Positions 24,539 through 35,836 of a stretch of 64,000 nucleotides of DNA are shown here, piece by piece; within the stretch, counting starts at the first letter, position 1; each line of letters begins with the position of its first letter. The notes beneath the pieces were generated by a model. It searched no databases. It saw only the letters and a list, made by a program, of their open reading frames with translations, and was not told where the DNA came from. Origin of the DNA: an uncultured Chlorobiaceae bacterium (GTDB lineage Bacteria > Bacteroidota > Chlorobiia > Chlorobiales > Chlorobiaceae); NCBI GenBank assembly GCA_903895195.1, contig CAITSZ010000017.1, positions 1-64,000 on the forward strand, in the 5' to 3' direction. The translations under genes and the position numbers were made by a program.

Positions 24539-25003
24539 TTATGGTTTAATCCGGAACAGGGGCTGATCATATTCTACCGCCTGTCCATTTTCAACAAGAA
24601 TTTCAACGATTGTACCGGAAACTTCAGCTTCAATTTCGTTCATGAGTTTCATGGCTTCAATAATACAGAGAACATCACCTTTCTTTATAGTGTCATTGAC
24701 CGAAACGAAAGGTGGAGCATCCGGAGATGAAGACTGGTAGAATGTCCCGACAATAGGAGAGCGGGATTCAATCAGGCCAGGTATTGACTCATCTTTTAGA
24801 GCAGCCGGAGCGCTGTTTAAAGTCGGGGATGCTGCAATCGGTGAAGGCTCTGCAACTGGCGTCGCACTTGGCAGGGAAATCACCGTTGCCGCAGAAGCAC
24901 GTCGCAGTGTAATTTTAAAACCTCCCTCCTCCTCGATGATGGTTTCCTGAAGATCCGAGCTATCGACAATGTCGATAAGCTGTTTAATTTCGTTAAAATT
25001 CAT
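24539..25003 (-). CDS. accB: Acetyl-CoA carboxylase, biotin carboxyl carrier protein
   Basis: [18 protein letters not shown] biotinylation motif. Confidence 0.96.
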   Translation of the reverse strand: MNFNEIKQLIDIVDSSDLQETIIEEEGGFKITLRRASAATVISLPSATPVAEPSPIAASPTLNSAPAALKDESIPGLIESRSPIVGTFYQSSSPDAPPFVSVNDTIKKGDVLCIIEAMKLMNEIEAEVSGTIVEILVENGQAVEYDQPLFRIKP

Positions 25004-25058
25004 GATGATATTACTTAAGTTTAAAACACTCGTCCTGATCTATCGCCCAAGAAGATAA

Positions 25059-25625
25059 TTACTTTTTAACTCTTTCAATATACTCTCCGGTGCGGGTGTC
25101 GACACGAATAACGCTTCCCGTCTGAATAAACATGGGTACGTTGACCTCTGCACCAGTTTCCACTACCGCTGGTTTTGTTCCACTTGTTGCCCTGTCATCC
25201 TTTAATGCAGGACTGGTTTCTGTGACCTCAACCTCAACAAATATAGGAAGTTCGACCCCAAGAATAGAGCCGTCATCAGAGAAAACAATAGTGACTATAA
25301 TGCCATCCTTCACAAAACGTGATGAAGAGCCAATCGAAACCTCAGGGACATTGATCTGGTCAAAGGTATCGTTATCCATCATCACAAAATCAGTGCTGTC
25401 TCTATAAAGATACTGGTACTGTTTTCTCTCTGTGACGATAACATCAACGGATTCGGTTGCGCTGAAGCGATATTCGACATTTCTGCCGGACTTCAGGTTC
25501 CTCATGTTTGCCTGATAAAAGGCTCTCAGATTTCCGGGAGTACGGTGAATAAGACTCTCTATACTATGCGGCTCGCCTTTAAAACGGATAATTGAACCTT
25601 TTGAAACATTGCTGATGGAAATCAT
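25059..25625 (-). CDS. efp: Translation elongation factor P
   Basis: [61 protein letters not shown]. Confidence 0.95.
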   Translation of the reverse strand: MISISNVSKGSIIRFKGEPHSIESLIHRTPGNLRAFYQANMRNLKSGRNVEYRFSATESVDVIVTERKQYQYLYRDSTDFVMMDNDTFDQINVPEVSIGSSSRFVKDGIIVTIVFSDDGSILGVELPIFVEVEVTETSPALKDDRATSGTKPAVVETGAEVNVPMFIQTGSVIRVDTRTGEYIERVKK

Positions 25626-25837
25626 AAACAGGAAAAAATTTGTCTTGTGCGTTTTGTTTCTTTATATCCAAATGAACTTAAATATAACACAGTGCCGGAC
25701 GAATACAAACCGCCAGATCGAGCAAAGCGGGATAATGCTAAAAAGCCATTGCATGTTTGTGAAGTACTGTTTAAATTCATTGAATTAACAAGGGTAAAAA
25801 ACGTTGGTTTTATCTTCAACAATAATAAACATGCCAT

Positions 25838-26113
25838 ATGTCAAAAGCTGAATTAGTAGAGAAAATTGCCGAGCAGGCCAAGCTGACAAAAGTTGATGCC
25901 GAGCGTGCTGTAAATGCTTTTATCAATGTAGTATCAGCCTCATTGAAAGCCGGAGATGATGTAACTCTTGTTGGCTTCGGAACGTTTACCACTGGCGATA
26001 GAGCGGAAAGACAAGGCCGGAACCCTCAGACTGGTGCTGTTATTACAATTGCGGCGAAAAAAGTGGTTAAGTTCAAGCCCGGAAAAGCCTTGAAGGAAGA
26101 GGTCGCTGGTTGA
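25838..26113 (+). CDS. HU/IHF-family DNA-binding protein
   Basis: [28 protein letters not shown]...[21 protein letters not shown]. Confidence 0.96.
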   Translation: MSKAELVEKIAEQAKLTKVDAERAVNAFINVVSASLKAGDDVTLVGFGTFTTGDRAERQGRNPQTGAVITIAAKKVVKFKPGKALKEEVAG

Positions 26114-26147
26114 TCCTTGTCGTTTGATTTTTATTACTATTTTTAAA

Positions 26148-26182
26148 GTCCATCACCGGCAACTGCTTGATGGACTTTTTTT
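26148..26182 (+). terminator. Terminator-like hairpin after the HU gene
   Basis: gtccatca ... tgatggac followed by ttttttta. Confidence 0.75.
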
Positions 26183-26202
26183 ATCATTTATACTGCTGCA
26201 TT

Positions 26203-27210
26203 ATGGCCACGAAAGTTGTCCTTGATTTTGAGAAGCCTCTTTTTGAGCTTGAAGCCAAACTCAATGAAATGCGATTGCTTCTCCGGAGCAGCACAAGGGA
26301 GCAGGCCCCTTCTGAGAGTGAAGCGCTCGGTCATGACATTGAGACTCTTGAGCTGAAGGTTGATGCGCTCCGTCGTTCGATCTATAAAAATCTTACCAGG
26401 TGGCAGAAAGTGCAGCTTGCGCGCCATCCGGAACGACCGTTTACGCTCGATTATATTTATATGATGACCAAAGAGTTTGTCGAACTTGCTGGTGACCGGC
26501 ATTTCAGTGATGATAAAGCGATCGTTGGAGGGTTTGCCCGCATCGAAGAGAGTGCATCCGGTTTTTCACAACCGGTCATGATCATTGGTCATCAGAAAGG
26601 TCGTGATACAAAATCAAATCTTTACAGGAATTTTGGTATGGCACAGCCTGAGGGATATCGAAAGGCGCTGCGTTTAATGAAACTCGCCGAAAAATTCCGT
26701 AAGCCTGTCATTACCCTGATTGATACTCCCGGCGCATTTCCCGGTATAGAAGCTGAAGAGCGTGGACAGGCAGAGGCAATTGCCAGGAACTTATTTGAAA
26801 TGGCAAAGTTGACTGTTCCGGTAATCTGTGTCATTATCGGTGAAGGCGCAAGTGGCGGAGCGATTGGCCTCGGTGTAGGCGACAGGATTATCATGGCTGA
26901 AAACAGCTGGTATTCAGTGATTTCTCCTGAAAGCTGTTCTTCCATTCTCTGGAGAAGCTGGAACTATAAAGAACAGGCGGCTGAGGCGTTGCAGCTAACA
27001 GCAGATGATCTTCTTGCTCAGGGTATTATCGACAGAATTATTCCTGAACCGCTTGGAGGAGCTCATACTGACCCTGATGCAATGGCAGCAACAGTAAAGG
27101 GGATATTGATTGAGGAGCTTAAAGCGCTCTTGCCCAGAGATCCGGTAGATCTCGTTCATGACCGTATAGAAAAGTTTTCTTCCATGGGCGTCTGGAAAGA
27201 AGAGGTATAA
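26203..27210 (+). CDS. accA: Acetyl-CoA carboxylase carboxyltransferase subunit alpha
   Basis: [52 protein letters not shown]; start [13 protein letters not shown]. Confidence 0.97.
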   Translation: MATKVVLDFEKPLFELEAKLNEMRLLLRSSTREQAPSESEALGHDIETLELKVDALRRSIYKNLTRWQKVQLARHPERPFTLDYIYMMTKEFVELAGDRHFSDDKAIVGGFARIEESASGFSQPVMIIGHQKGRDTKSNLYRNFGMAQPEGYRKALRLMKLAEKFRKPVITLIDTPGAFPGIEAEERGQAEAIARNLFEMAKLTVPVICVIIGEGASGGAIGLGVGDRIIMAENSWYSVISPESCSSILWRSWNYKEQAAEALQLTADDLLAQGIIDRIIPEPLGGAHTDPDAMAATVKGILIEELKALLPRDPVDLVHDRIEKFSSMGVWKEEV

Positions 27211-27215
27211 ACACA

Positions 27216-27250
27216 TAAAAAAAGCCTGCTTAAAAGCAGGCTTTTTTTAT
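27216..27250. terminator. Bidirectional terminator between accA and korB
   Basis: aaaaaaagcctgcttaaaagcaggctttttttat. Confidence 0.88.
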
Positions 27251-27267
27251 GCTAAGATATTGTTGCT

Positions 27268-28314
27268 TTATTTGATGACGTAGGAGCTCTCCCCCTTGAG
27301 CAGCTCTTCAAGCGTCGCAATTCCATTTTTCTGGGCTTCACGGATCTGTTCGGTCAAAGCGTCTTCATAGGTTACCCGTTCTTCAGCATAAAATATCCCG
27401 AACGGTCTTGGGAGAACCTCATCCGATTTTTCACGAACATCAGCAAAGCGGGCAAGAATGGAAGCCTTGTTGATATCAGCCTCATTATGAACCCAAAGAT
27501 CAGAAGCTGAAAGTCCCTCTTTGTTGATATCTACAACTACCGGCGTAAATCCATCAAGGCGTATACCCTTGTTTTTCTCTTTTCCAAAGACAAGTGGTTT
27601 GCCCTGTTCAAGATAGACGGTATTATCTGCTTTATTGTCGGGAGTGGCAAATGCTTCGAAAGCAGAGTTGTTGAAAATGGGGCAGTTCTGGTAAATTTCC
27701 ACAAGAGATGTTCCCCTATGCAGAGCTGCGCGTTTCAGTATAGAACGCAGATATTTGCCATCACGGTCAAAAGCTCTCGCAAAGAAAGATCCTCCCGAGC
27801 CAATTGTCAAAGCTGCCGTATTGAATGGCTGATCGATAACACCGGAGGGAGAAGTAACGGTTCTTAACCCGATTTTGGAAGTAGGTGAATACTGACCTTT
27901 AGTGAGTCCGTAAATTTCATTGTTGAAAAGAACAACGTTCAAGTCCGGATTTCTTCTAAGGGTATGAATGAAATGATTGCCGCCAATCGATAACGCATCG
28001 CCATCTCCAGTTGCAACCCAGACACTCAGTTCAGGTCGTGATACTTTCAGTCCTGTTGCCATTGGCAGAGCTCTGCCATGAATACCATGAACTCCGTACG
28101 TTGCCATATAATAGGGGAGACGCGATGAGCAGCCTATCCCTGAAACAATTACGACGTTTTCCGGTGCAACGTCAAGTTCAGGCATAACGTTTTTAAGCTG
28201 TTGCAGTATGGCATGATCGCCACAGCCGGGACACCATTTTGCCTCCTGGTCCGAAGCAAAATCCTTGGCAGTACGCACCGGTGAAGCTATGATTGTTGTA
28301 TCGTTATCAGTCAT
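27268..28314 (-). CDS. korB: 2-oxoglutarate:ferredoxin oxidoreductase, beta subunit
   Basis: [36 protein letters not shown]-binding motifs. Confidence 0.93.
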   Translation of the reverse strand: MTDNDTTIIASPVRTAKDFASDQEAKWCPGCGDHAILQQLKNVMPELDVAPENVVIVSGIGCSSRLPYYMATYGVHGIHGRALPMATGLKVSRPELSVWVATGDGDALSIGGNHFIHTLRRNPDLNVVLFNNEIYGLTKGQYSPTSKIGLRTVTSPSGVIDQPFNTAALTIGSGGSFFARAFDRDGKYLRSILKRAALHRGTSLVEIYQNCPIFNNSAFEAFATPDNKADNTVYLEQGKPLVFGKEKNKGIRLDGFTPVVVDINKEGLSASDLWVHNEADINKASILARFADVREKSDEVLPRPFGIFYAEERVTYEDALTEQIREAQKNGIATLEELLKGESSYVIK

Positions 28315-28316
28315 TA

Positions 28317-30197
28317 TTAAATCTCCTTGATAAGGTCAGTGATTTTAGCCAGAATTTCCATTTCATTGAACGGCACACCCTGTACCTTGCTGTATCCGAC
28401 AGGAGCAATCAAGAAGGTATCACGGATAAGATGGATAAGCTGTCCGCTGTTCATCTCGGGTATCAGCACTTTTTTATAGTTGCCGAGAATCGTTCCAAGG
28501 TTTTTAGGGAACGGATGGATATAACGGAGATGTGCATGAGCAACACTGTATCCCTCTTCAAGAGCCTGCTCCACGGCGGTTTTAATGGCACCGTATGATG
28601 ATCCCCATCCGAGGACAAGCAGATCACCTTTTTGTGGTCCGTTGTCTATGCTTTGAAGCGGAATACTGTCAGCAATACGTGCTATTTTTTCAGCTCGAAT
28701 CTTTGTCATCAATTCATGATTTTCCGGGTCATGTGATACATTTCCGGTCTCATTCTGCTTTTCAAGCCCGCCGATGCGGTGTTCGAGGCCTTTTGTTCCG
28801 GGGATAGCCCATGACCGGACCTGGCGATCGTCACGCTTGTAGGGTAGATATGGCGGATCTTCAGGTTTTCTTGCAGGTTGAAATCTGGGCTTTATTTCAG
28901 CAAGATTATCAGGACTTTCCACCTCCCATGGCTCTGAGCTAAGAGCGAGATAGCCGTCAGAAAGACAGATTACCGGAGTCATGTGTTCTATCGCAATTCT
29001 TGCGGCTTCGTATGTGGTATAGAAGCAGTCGACAGGAGAGCGTGCAGCGATAACCGGCATAGGGGCTTCTCCATGTCTTCCATACATAGCCATGAAGAGA
29101 TCTGATTGTTCAGGTTTTGTTGGAAGTCCTGTTGACGGACCGCCACGCTGAACATTGATAATAACGAGAGGCACTTCAAGGATGACAGCGAGTCCGAGTG
29201 CTTCTGTTTTAAGGGCAAGTCCAGGGCCTGAAGTGTTGGTGGCCGCAAGTGCACCCCCATATGCAGCACCAATGCTGCTGACTATTCCAGCAATTTCGTC
29301 TTCAGCCTGAAAGGTTTTGACGCCATATTTTTTCTTTTTCGCCAGTGTCTGCAGTATCTCAGTAGCCGGGGTTATAGGGTATGAACCCAAAAAGAGTTCA
29401 AGACCGGCTTTTTTTGATGCAGCTGTAAGAGCGATTGCACATGCTTCATTACCCGTGACACGGCGGTAAGTGCCATGCTGTTTTTGCGGAGCAATATCGA
29501 AGCGCCCAAGATTTGCAAAGAGTTCGGTTTCATCGCCAAAGAAATATCCGGCCTTCATCGCTTTGATGTTTGCTTCGGCCATCTGGATATTTTTCTGAAA
29601 CTTGGTGTGCAATGTTTCAATTGTTCCTTCAAGCGGAAGGGTGTAAAGCCAGTAGAGCAGCCCTAAAACAAACATGTTTTTACACCGGTCGACCTCTTTA
29701 CTGCTTAGTCCGCTCTCTTTGAGTGCTTCACGGGTAAACTGCAATACAGGGACTGGAAAGACGATATAGTTATCCAGAGTGCCGTCTTCAAGCGGGTTTG
29801 CACCTGCAGGATAGCCGGCAAGCTTTAAATTTTTCTCATCGAAACCCTCGGTGCCGGCAATAATGATACCGCCACGGTGAAGGTCTTTAAGATTTGCCTT
29901 AAGTGCAGCCGAGTTCATGGCGACCATGACATCAAATCGTGCTCCCGGGGTATAGACAGGCTTGCTGCTGAACTGGAGCTGAAACCCTGATACACCTGCA
30001 ATGGTCCCTGCAGGGGCTCTTATCTCTGAAGGAAAATTAGGGAATGTATTCAGCTCGGATCCGTGAACCGCAACGGTATTGGCGAATTGGGTACCGGTCA
30101 GCTGCATCCCGTCACCTGAATCTCCCGCAAAAAGCACAGACACGCTGGTTTTCGCCGTTACATTGACCTGTCGGGTCGTCTTGTTGGTATCAGTCAT
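28317..30197 (-). CDS. korA: 2-oxoglutarate:ferredoxin oxidoreductase, alpha subunit (gamma-alpha fusion type)
   Basis: N-terminal [13 protein letters not shown] gamma domain; [55 protein letters not shown]. Confidence 0.93.
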   Translation of the reverse strand: MTDTNKTTRQVNVTAKTSVSVLFAGDSGDGMQLTGTQFANTVAVHGSELNTFPNFPSEIRAPAGTIAGVSGFQLQFSSKPVYTPGARFDVMVAMNSAALKANLKDLHRGGIIIAGTEGFDEKNLKLAGYPAGANPLEDGTLDNYIVFPVPVLQFTREALKESGLSSKEVDRCKNMFVLGLLYWLYTLPLEGTIETLHTKFQKNIQMAEANIKAMKAGYFFGDETELFANLGRFDIAPQKQHGTYRRVTGNEACAIALTAASKKAGLELFLGSYPITPATEILQTLAKKKKYGVKTFQAEDEIAGIVSSIGAAYGGALAATNTSGPGLALKTEALGLAVILEVPLVIINVQRGGPSTGLPTKPEQSDLFMAMYGRHGEAPMPVIAARSPVDCFYTTYEAARIAIEHMTPVICLSDGYLALSSEPWEVESPDNLAEIKPRFQPARKPEDPPYLPYKRDDRQVRSWAIPGTKGLEHRIGGLEKQNETGNVSHDPENHELMTKIRAEKIARIADSIPLQSIDNGPQKGDLLVLGWGSSYGAIKTAVEQALEEGYSVAHAHLRYIHPFPKNLGTILGNYKKVLIPEMNSGQLIHLIRDTFLIAPVGYSKVQGVPFNEMEILAKITDLIKEI

Positions 30198-30407
30198 TGT
30201 CCCTGATTAATTACTTTTCAAAGTTAGTAAACAGCAATAAAATCCCCGTGTCAATGAACATCATAGCACGGAAGTCATTGATCTGCTATCTGGTGAAATG
30301 TATTATTGGTGGGTAAAGTAGAGGGCAAACTCCTATAAGCACAGTCCTCTGCAATAAAATAAATATAAAGTATGCTTAGGGTTAAAACAAATTTTTGACT
30401 GTTCTAT

Positions 30408-30665
30408 CTAAGAATTCTTTGCAATAACGATGTTGTTTTTTGTCAGATATTCCTGCCATTCCTGCTCTTCCCTGATTGGGCAATCAAAGGATAAATCACA
30501 GAAATCACAGCGTTGCATGCCGTACATCTGTTCCATCCAGCAACCTGTGGCACTTTTTTGCACTTCATTGACATGGTTGGGATTATTTTTCATTATTCTT
30601 GATGAAATCTCCATCAATTCCATAACCCCTTCTCTCCGTTTCTGATTTTCCACTCCCCAACTCAT
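30408..30665 (-). CDS. Small conserved-looking hypothetical protein with Cys motif
   Basis: In-frame ATG MSWGVENQKRREGVMEL...CWMEQMYGMQRCDFCDLSFDCPIREEQ; the longer ORF to 30983 would overlap alaS antisense. Confidence 0.55.
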   Translation of the reverse strand: MSWGVENQKRREGVMELMEISSRIMKNNPNHVNEVQKSATGCWMEQMYGMQRCDFCDLSFDCPIREEQEWQEYLTKNNIVIAKNS

Positions 30666-30914
30666 AACAGTGTTCCTGTTTTTAATGGAAAAATAGACGG
30701 GCAATCTTACCCGAACCATAACGCTCCAATATAATTCTTTTTTAAAAAGAACATACTTCCTCGCCCGCCTCGGTTGCGCCTCAATAGATAGTGTCAGGCT
30801 TGAATGAAAGGGGATAAAATTAAGTTGGCAACAAGCCTGAAAAAAGAGTAACTTTGGGGCCGTAAGAGGCACCTCTTCTGAAGGTAACGCCATGATTGAA
30901 AGCACTGAAACAAG

Positions 30915-33590
30915 ATGAAAATCTCTATGAAATCCCGGGAAATCAGACAATCTTTTTTGGATTATTTTGCTGAAAAAGGTCATACAATAGTTCGTTCAGC
31001 GCCGGTTATTCCGGCTGATGACCCAACCCTGCTCTTTACAAATGCAGGGATGAACCAGTTTAAGGATGTTTTTTTAGATAAAGGCACAAGGCCTTATGTG
31101 AGGGCAGCAGATACACAAAAATGCATCAGGGCATCGGGCAAGCATAATGATCTGGAGGATGTCGGCAGGGACACCTACCACCATACTTTTTTTGAAATGC
31201 TGGGCAACTGGTCTTTTGGTGATTACTACAAAGTTGAAGCCATAACCTGGGCGTGGGAACTCCTTACGGAAGTATGGTCTTTGCCGAAAGAGCGTCTTTA
31301 CGCAACAGTCTTTCGTGATGATGACGAGAGCTTTCAGATATGGCAGAAGCATACTGATATTAACCCGGAGCATATCATACGTTTCGGTGAAAAAGATAAT
31401 TTCTGGGAGATGGGAGAAACAGGTCCATGCGGGCCATGTTCTGAAATTCATATCGATCTAACTGAGGATGGTTCCGGCCGGAGTCTCGTCAATGTCGGCG
31501 ATTACCGTGTCATAGAACTGTGGAATCTTGTTTTCATCCAGTATAATCGCCAGAGTGACGGGCGCCTTGAGCCGCTTCCAAAGAAACATGTTGATACCGG
31601 CATGGGGTTTGAGAGGGTGGCCGCTGTTATGCAGGGTAAAGGCTCAAACTACGATACTGACGTTTTCAAGCCCCTTTTCGACCGTATCACCGAAATAACC
31701 GGTGTCGCTTATAAAGCCTCAATGGATGATCCCCTTGACATTGCCATGAGGGTTATAGCTGATCATGCACGTACCCTGACTTTTGCGCTTTCAGATGGGG
31801 CCATGCCCTCCAACGAGGGACGTGGTTACGTGCTTCGCCGCATTCTCCGTCGAGCTCTGAGATATTCAAAAAATCTTGGTTATAACGAACCGATTCTTCA
31901 TCAGCTTGTCGGTACGATTGCCGAATCGATGGGCGATGTTTTTCCAGAGTTAAAGAAGCAGCAGGATACAGTCAGAAAAATCATAAAGGCAGAAGAGAAT
32001 AGCTTTATTGTGACCCTTGACCGCGGGATAGAAATATTCAACGATGTCATCGAGCAAGTACGTTCAGAGAGCGGGAATACCATTAATGGCCAGGATGCCT
32101 TCAAGCTTTATGACACCTACGGTTTTCCTTTCGATCTGACCCGTCTTATGGCAGCTGATGTTGGGTTTCAGGTAGACGGTGAGGGCTTTGAGCATGCTAT
32201 GCAGCAGCAGAAAACCAGGGCAAGAACCGATCGCAAGGAAAAACAGCATGTTGATGATGATGGAACCGAGTGGCTTTGGTTCAGTGACGTGCATCGTTCC
32301 CTTTTTACCGGTTACGATCAGCTTGGAACGCCGGTCATCATCAGCGGAGTCAAGCATGTCAAAGGAAAACTGTTTGTCATGCTCGATCAGACACCATTCT
32401 ATGCTGAAAGCGGTGGTCAGGTTGGAGACAGAGGCTGGATAGAGACCGCCAGTTATCGCCTGCAGGTGACTGACGCTATAAAGGATGGCGATGCCATTAT
32501 CCATGTCATAAGCACTGTTTTCGACAAAATTCTCGATACCGCCATCAGCCCTGACGATCTGACTATTGATAGCCGCCAATTATCAGCTGAGGCCTCTGTG
32601 GACCGGCATGTTCGATTGGATACCGAAAGAAATCATACTGCAACGCATCTGCTCCATGGTGCACTTCGCAGAATATTGGGACAGCATGTTCAGCAGAAAG
32701 GGTCGTTTGTCAATGCCGAAAGACTCCGTTTTGATTTCAGTCACTTTTCCAGACTCACGGATGCTGAACTGCTGGAGGTCGAAGCCGAGGTAAACGAACA
32801 GATCAGAACGTCTGAACCTGTGATCAAGCACGCCGACGTTCCTTATGAAGAGGCGATTGCTAAGGGTGCGCTTGCATTTTTTGGTGACAAGTATGCCGAC
32901 AACGTCAGAGTGGTTGAAGTTCCCGGTATTTCAGTGGAGCTGTGTGGCGGAACCCATGTTGATAATATCGGCAGGATCGGACTCTTTAAAATTATCAGTG
33001 AATCCTCTGTTGCTTCAGGTGTCCGGCGTATTGAGGCGTTGACAGGAAAAGCTGCAGAAACGCTCTTGTGGAATGAGTATCGCGAACTGCAGCAGATTCG
33101 TCATCTCCTTAAAGCAAAAGGGGATGAGTCGCCCTCAGAGAAGGTTTCCGAATTGATGGAGGGAAAAAAAGAGCTCGAAAAGCAGCTTCAGGATGGAAAG
33201 CTTGCCTCGCTTCTCAGCACACTTGCAGCACAACTTCACGCCTCTCCTGATATCTGCGGTTGCCGGGTCATGACAAAAGTTGTCGAAGAGGTGGATGCCG
33301 ATACACTCCGACAGGCCGCTCTTGCCCTGCGCGACCTCCTGCCTTTTTCCGCAGTCCTGCTCTGCAGTGTTGAAGATGGAAAAGTATCGCTTGTCAGCTT
33401 TGCTTCCGACAAGGCCGTCAAGGAACTCGGTCTCGATGCCGGAAAACTTATTCGCGAGGCGGCTCAAAGCGTTCAGGGTGGCGGCGGAGGCAAGCCCGAG
33501 TTTGCAACTGCCGGTGGCAAGAACCCCGCAGGAATCCTCGGAGCTCTGGAAGCCTATGCCGTCTCGGTCAAGAGTGCGTTGCAGGGATGA
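30915..33590 (+). CDS. alaS: Alanyl-tRNA synthetase
   Basis: [40 protein letters not shown]; start may be 30927. Confidence 0.98.
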   Translation: MKISMKSREIRQSFLDYFAEKGHTIVRSAPVIPADDPTLLFTNAGMNQFKDVFLDKGTRPYVRAADTQKCIRASGKHNDLEDVGRDTYHHTFFEMLGNWSFGDYYKVEAITWAWELLTEVWSLPKERLYATVFRDDDESFQIWQKHTDINPEHIIRFGEKDNFWEMGETGPCGPCSEIHIDLTEDGSGRSLVNVGDYRVIELWNLVFIQYNRQSDGRLEPLPKKHVDTGMGFERVAAVMQGKGSNYDTDVFKPLFDRITEITGVAYKASMDDPLDIAMRVIADHARTLTFALSDGAMPSNEGRGYVLRRILRRALRYSKNLGYNEPILHQLVGTIAESMGDVFPELKKQQDTVRKIIKAEENSFIVTLDRGIEIFNDVIEQVRSESGNTINGQDAFKLYDTYGFPFDLTRLMAADVGFQVDGEGFEHAMQQQKTRARTDRKEKQHVDDDGTEWLWFSDVHRSLFTGYDQLGTPVIISGVKHVKGKLFVMLDQTPFYAESGGQVGDRGWIETASYRLQVTDAIKDGDAIIHVISTVFDKILDTAISPDDLTIDSRQLSAEASVDRHVRLDTERNHTATHLLHGALRRILGQHVQQKGSFVNAERLRFDFSHFSRLTDAELLEVEAEVNEQIRTSEPVIKHADVPYEEAIAKGALAFFGDKYADNVRVVEVPGISVELCGGTHVDNIGRIGLFKIISESSVASGVRRIEALTGKAAETLLWNEYRELQQIRHLLKAKGDESPSEKVSELMEGKKELEKQLQDGKLASLLSTLAAQLHASPDICGCRVMTKVVEEVDADTLRQAALALRDLLPFSAVLLCSVEDGKVSLVSFASDKAVKELGLDAGKLIREAAQSVQGGGGGKPEFATAGGKNPAGILGALEAYAVSVKSALQG

Positions 33591-33718
33591 ACCAACACAA
33601 TAATTGAAAGTTTATGCTGGTTCTTGACTGCTTTTTCGGGCGATGCTCAAAACCCTCATGCCAGAGTTGCGCTATTCAGCTTGTCCGTTCACTGCGGCTG
33701 GCGCTCAAGTCGCGTGCA

Positions 33719-34108
33719 ATGCAGAAAAAAGAAAAGTCCTGTGCCGGAACTGTCGGTTCGTGGGATAAGCCGGAGACGGTTACGATGCCCGACCGGGTGA
33801 CGCTACAGAAAGAGGATGCAACGAAAAAACGGAAGCGGCTGCTCGCTCCAAGGGAGGCGATTGCGTGGTATCCGACCATCAAGCCGGAGCTTTGCAACGG
33901 TTGCGGTGACTGCAAGGTTCTCTGCAAACCGGGAGTTTTCGGGTTGGGCGAGCCGGATCCCACAGGGATACACCGTCCGAAACTCATTGTCGAGCATCCT
34001 TACAAGTGCCTCGTGCTCTGTACCCGATGCGTACCTGTCTGTACCTCCGGAGCCATTGTCCTCCCTCAAAAAGAGGAATTCGAGCACTTTGTTGAGTATC
34101 TTGACTGA
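33719..34108 (+). CDS. Ferredoxin-like 2x[4Fe-4S] protein (copy 1)
   Basis: [17 protein letters not shown] and [21 protein letters not shown] open from 33614, internal ATG at 33719. Confidence 0.8.
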   Translation: MQKKEKSCAGTVGSWDKPETVTMPDRVTLQKEDATKKRKRLLAPREAIAWYPTIKPELCNGCGDCKVLCKPGVFGLGEPDPTGIHRPKLIVEHPYKCLVLCTRCVPVCTSGAIVLPQKEEFEHFVEYLD

Positions 34109-34161
34109 TAGAATCCCCGCCGCATAGGAGCCGAAATAACAAACAACATAACGGAGAGATC

Positions 34162-34464
34162 ATGACCGGTTCCGCCTTACCCGTGAAGAAAAAACGAAGG
34201 CTTCTTCTGCCTCGAGAAGAGATCGCCTGGTTTCCGGAACTTGACTCTACTCTCTGTAATGGCTGCGGTGACTGTGAGGATTTGTGCAAACCGGGAGTGT
34301 TTGCTCTTGGTGAGCCCGAAGGAGTCAAACGGGCAAAAATGACTGTTGCCAACCCCTATAGCTGTATTGTGCAGTGCACCCGATGTGAACCAGTCTGCCC
34401 AACAGGCGCAATCAGCTTACCTCTCCAGAAAGATTTTGAGCATCTTGTAGAGTATGTTGACTGA
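34162..34464 (+). CDS. Ferredoxin-like 2x[4Fe-4S] protein (copy 2)
   Basis: [24 protein letters not shown] and [17 protein letters not shown]; paralogous to the upstream ORF. Confidence 0.88.
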   Translation: MTGSALPVKKKRRLLLPREEIAWFPELDSTLCNGCGDCEDLCKPGVFALGEPEGVKRAKMTVANPYSCIVQCTRCEPVCPTGAISLPLQKDFEHLVEYVD

Positions 34465-35683
34465 CCGAGAGGTCGTCGCGGTCTCGGAATCCCATCAGAT
34501 AAAGAATTGCATCAAGCCCAAGGGTTGATATGGCCTGCTTTGCGCTCTCCCTGACAATCGGTTTTGCCCTGAAGGCGATACCGAGTCCCGCTTTTCCAAG
34601 CATTGGCAGATCATTGGCACCATCACCGACAGCAATGGTTTGTTCCAGCCGGATATTCTCCTTTTTTGCAATTATTTCCAGCAGTTCAGCTTTTCTTTTG
34701 CCATCGACTATCTGCCCGAGTACCTTGCCTGTCAGCCGGCCCTCCTGGATTTCCAGTGTGTTGGCATAGACGTAATCAATATTCAGCTTTTTCTGCAGGT
34801 AGTGGCCGAAATAGGAGAATCCACCTGAAATGACTGCGGTTTTAAAGCCAAGGTTATGCAGGTTATGGAAAAGCGTTTCCGCCCCTTCAGTAAGCTGCAG
34901 CCTTTTGGCTATGGTTTCAAGTATATGTTCGTCAAGCCCCTCAAGCAGGGAGACCCTTTTCAGAAGACTCTCGGCAAAATCAATCTCCCCCCGCATGGCT
35001 TGCTCAGTAATTGCAGCTACTTCAGGGCCGACACCGGCTTCAAGAGCAAGTTCGTCGATTACTTCTGAAGTAATGAGGGTCGAATCCATATCAAATACGA
35101 CCAGTCGCCGATTGCGGCGGAATATGTTGTCTTCCTGAAAAGCTATATCGATTCCAAGGCTGTCGGTTATAGCCAGCATCTGCTCACGGAAGCCGTTTTC
35201 GTCTTGCAAGGTACCCCGTATGGAAAACTCCACACAGGCCTTGGTGTGTCCTGTGATTTGGTCGTTTTCCAGAGGAATTCGTCCCGAGAGGCGGTTGATC
35301 GTATCAATATTGAGATTATGCGATGCAATGAGGGAAGATACCCGTTCAAGCTGTTCCGCTGTGATTCTTCTTGCAAGCAGCGAAAGCAGATATCTGTGTT
35401 TCCCCTGTTCCATCACCCACTGTTCATACTCTCTATCGGAGACAGGTGTAAAGGTGATCTGGATACCAAGTGTATGTGCACAGAAAAGCAAATCCTTCAG
35501 TATCGGCGATGAGGCGGACTCTTTTGGTACCTCTACCAGCATCCCCAGAGAAAGATGGTTATGAATAACTGCCTGGCCGATATCAAGGATAGGTATCTTG
35601 TATCCAGAAAGGATAGAGGTTATTTTCGACGTCAAGCCCGGTTTGTCCGGGCCCGTAATATTGATAAGGAGAAGCTCTCTCAT
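34412..35683 (-). CDS. serB: Phosphoserine phosphatase with N-terminal ACT-type domains
   Basis: [18 protein letters not shown] (ACT), [43 protein letters not shown]. Confidence 0.95.
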   Translation of the reverse strand: MRELLLINITGPDKPGLTSKITSILSGYKIPILDIGQAVIHNHLSLGMLVEVPKESASSPILKDLLFCAHTLGIQITFTPVSDREYEQWVMEQGKHRYLLSLLARRITAEQLERVSSLIASHNLNIDTINRLSGRIPLENDQITGHTKACVEFSIRGTLQDENGFREQMLAITDSLGIDIAFQEDNIFRRNRRLVVFDMDSTLITSEVIDELALEAGVGPEVAAITEQAMRGEIDFAESLLKRVSLLEGLDEHILETIAKRLQLTEGAETLFHNLHNLGFKTAVISGGFSYFGHYLQKKLNIDYVYANTLEIQEGRLTGKVLGQIVDGKRKAELLEIIAKKENIRLEQTIAVGDGANDLPMLGKAGLGIAFRAKPIVRESAKQAISTLGLDAILYLMGFRDRDDLSVSQHTLQDAQNLSGEVS

Positions 35684-35836
35684 ATCAGAAGGAGTAATAT
35701 TAAGTCTTATTTCACAGGCAGACAGCTATTTTGTTGCTGCAGCTAACCATCATCTATCAAAACAAGTTAAGGCTCAAACATAAGGTTGTTTCCAGAAAGA
35801 ACCAACATCAACATCAGATCATCTGCCATCCTGATC

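Noticed and set aside
30666-30983. N-terminal extension of the 30408 minus ORF
   Set aside because: It would overlap alaS antisense; an in-frame ATG at 30665 gives a cleaner gene model.
33614-33718. Cys-rich N-terminal extension of ferredoxin copy 1 ([22 protein letters not shown]...)
   Set aside because: The extension is not shared by copy 2 and an internal ATG exists. I cannot exclude it, but prefer the shorter model.
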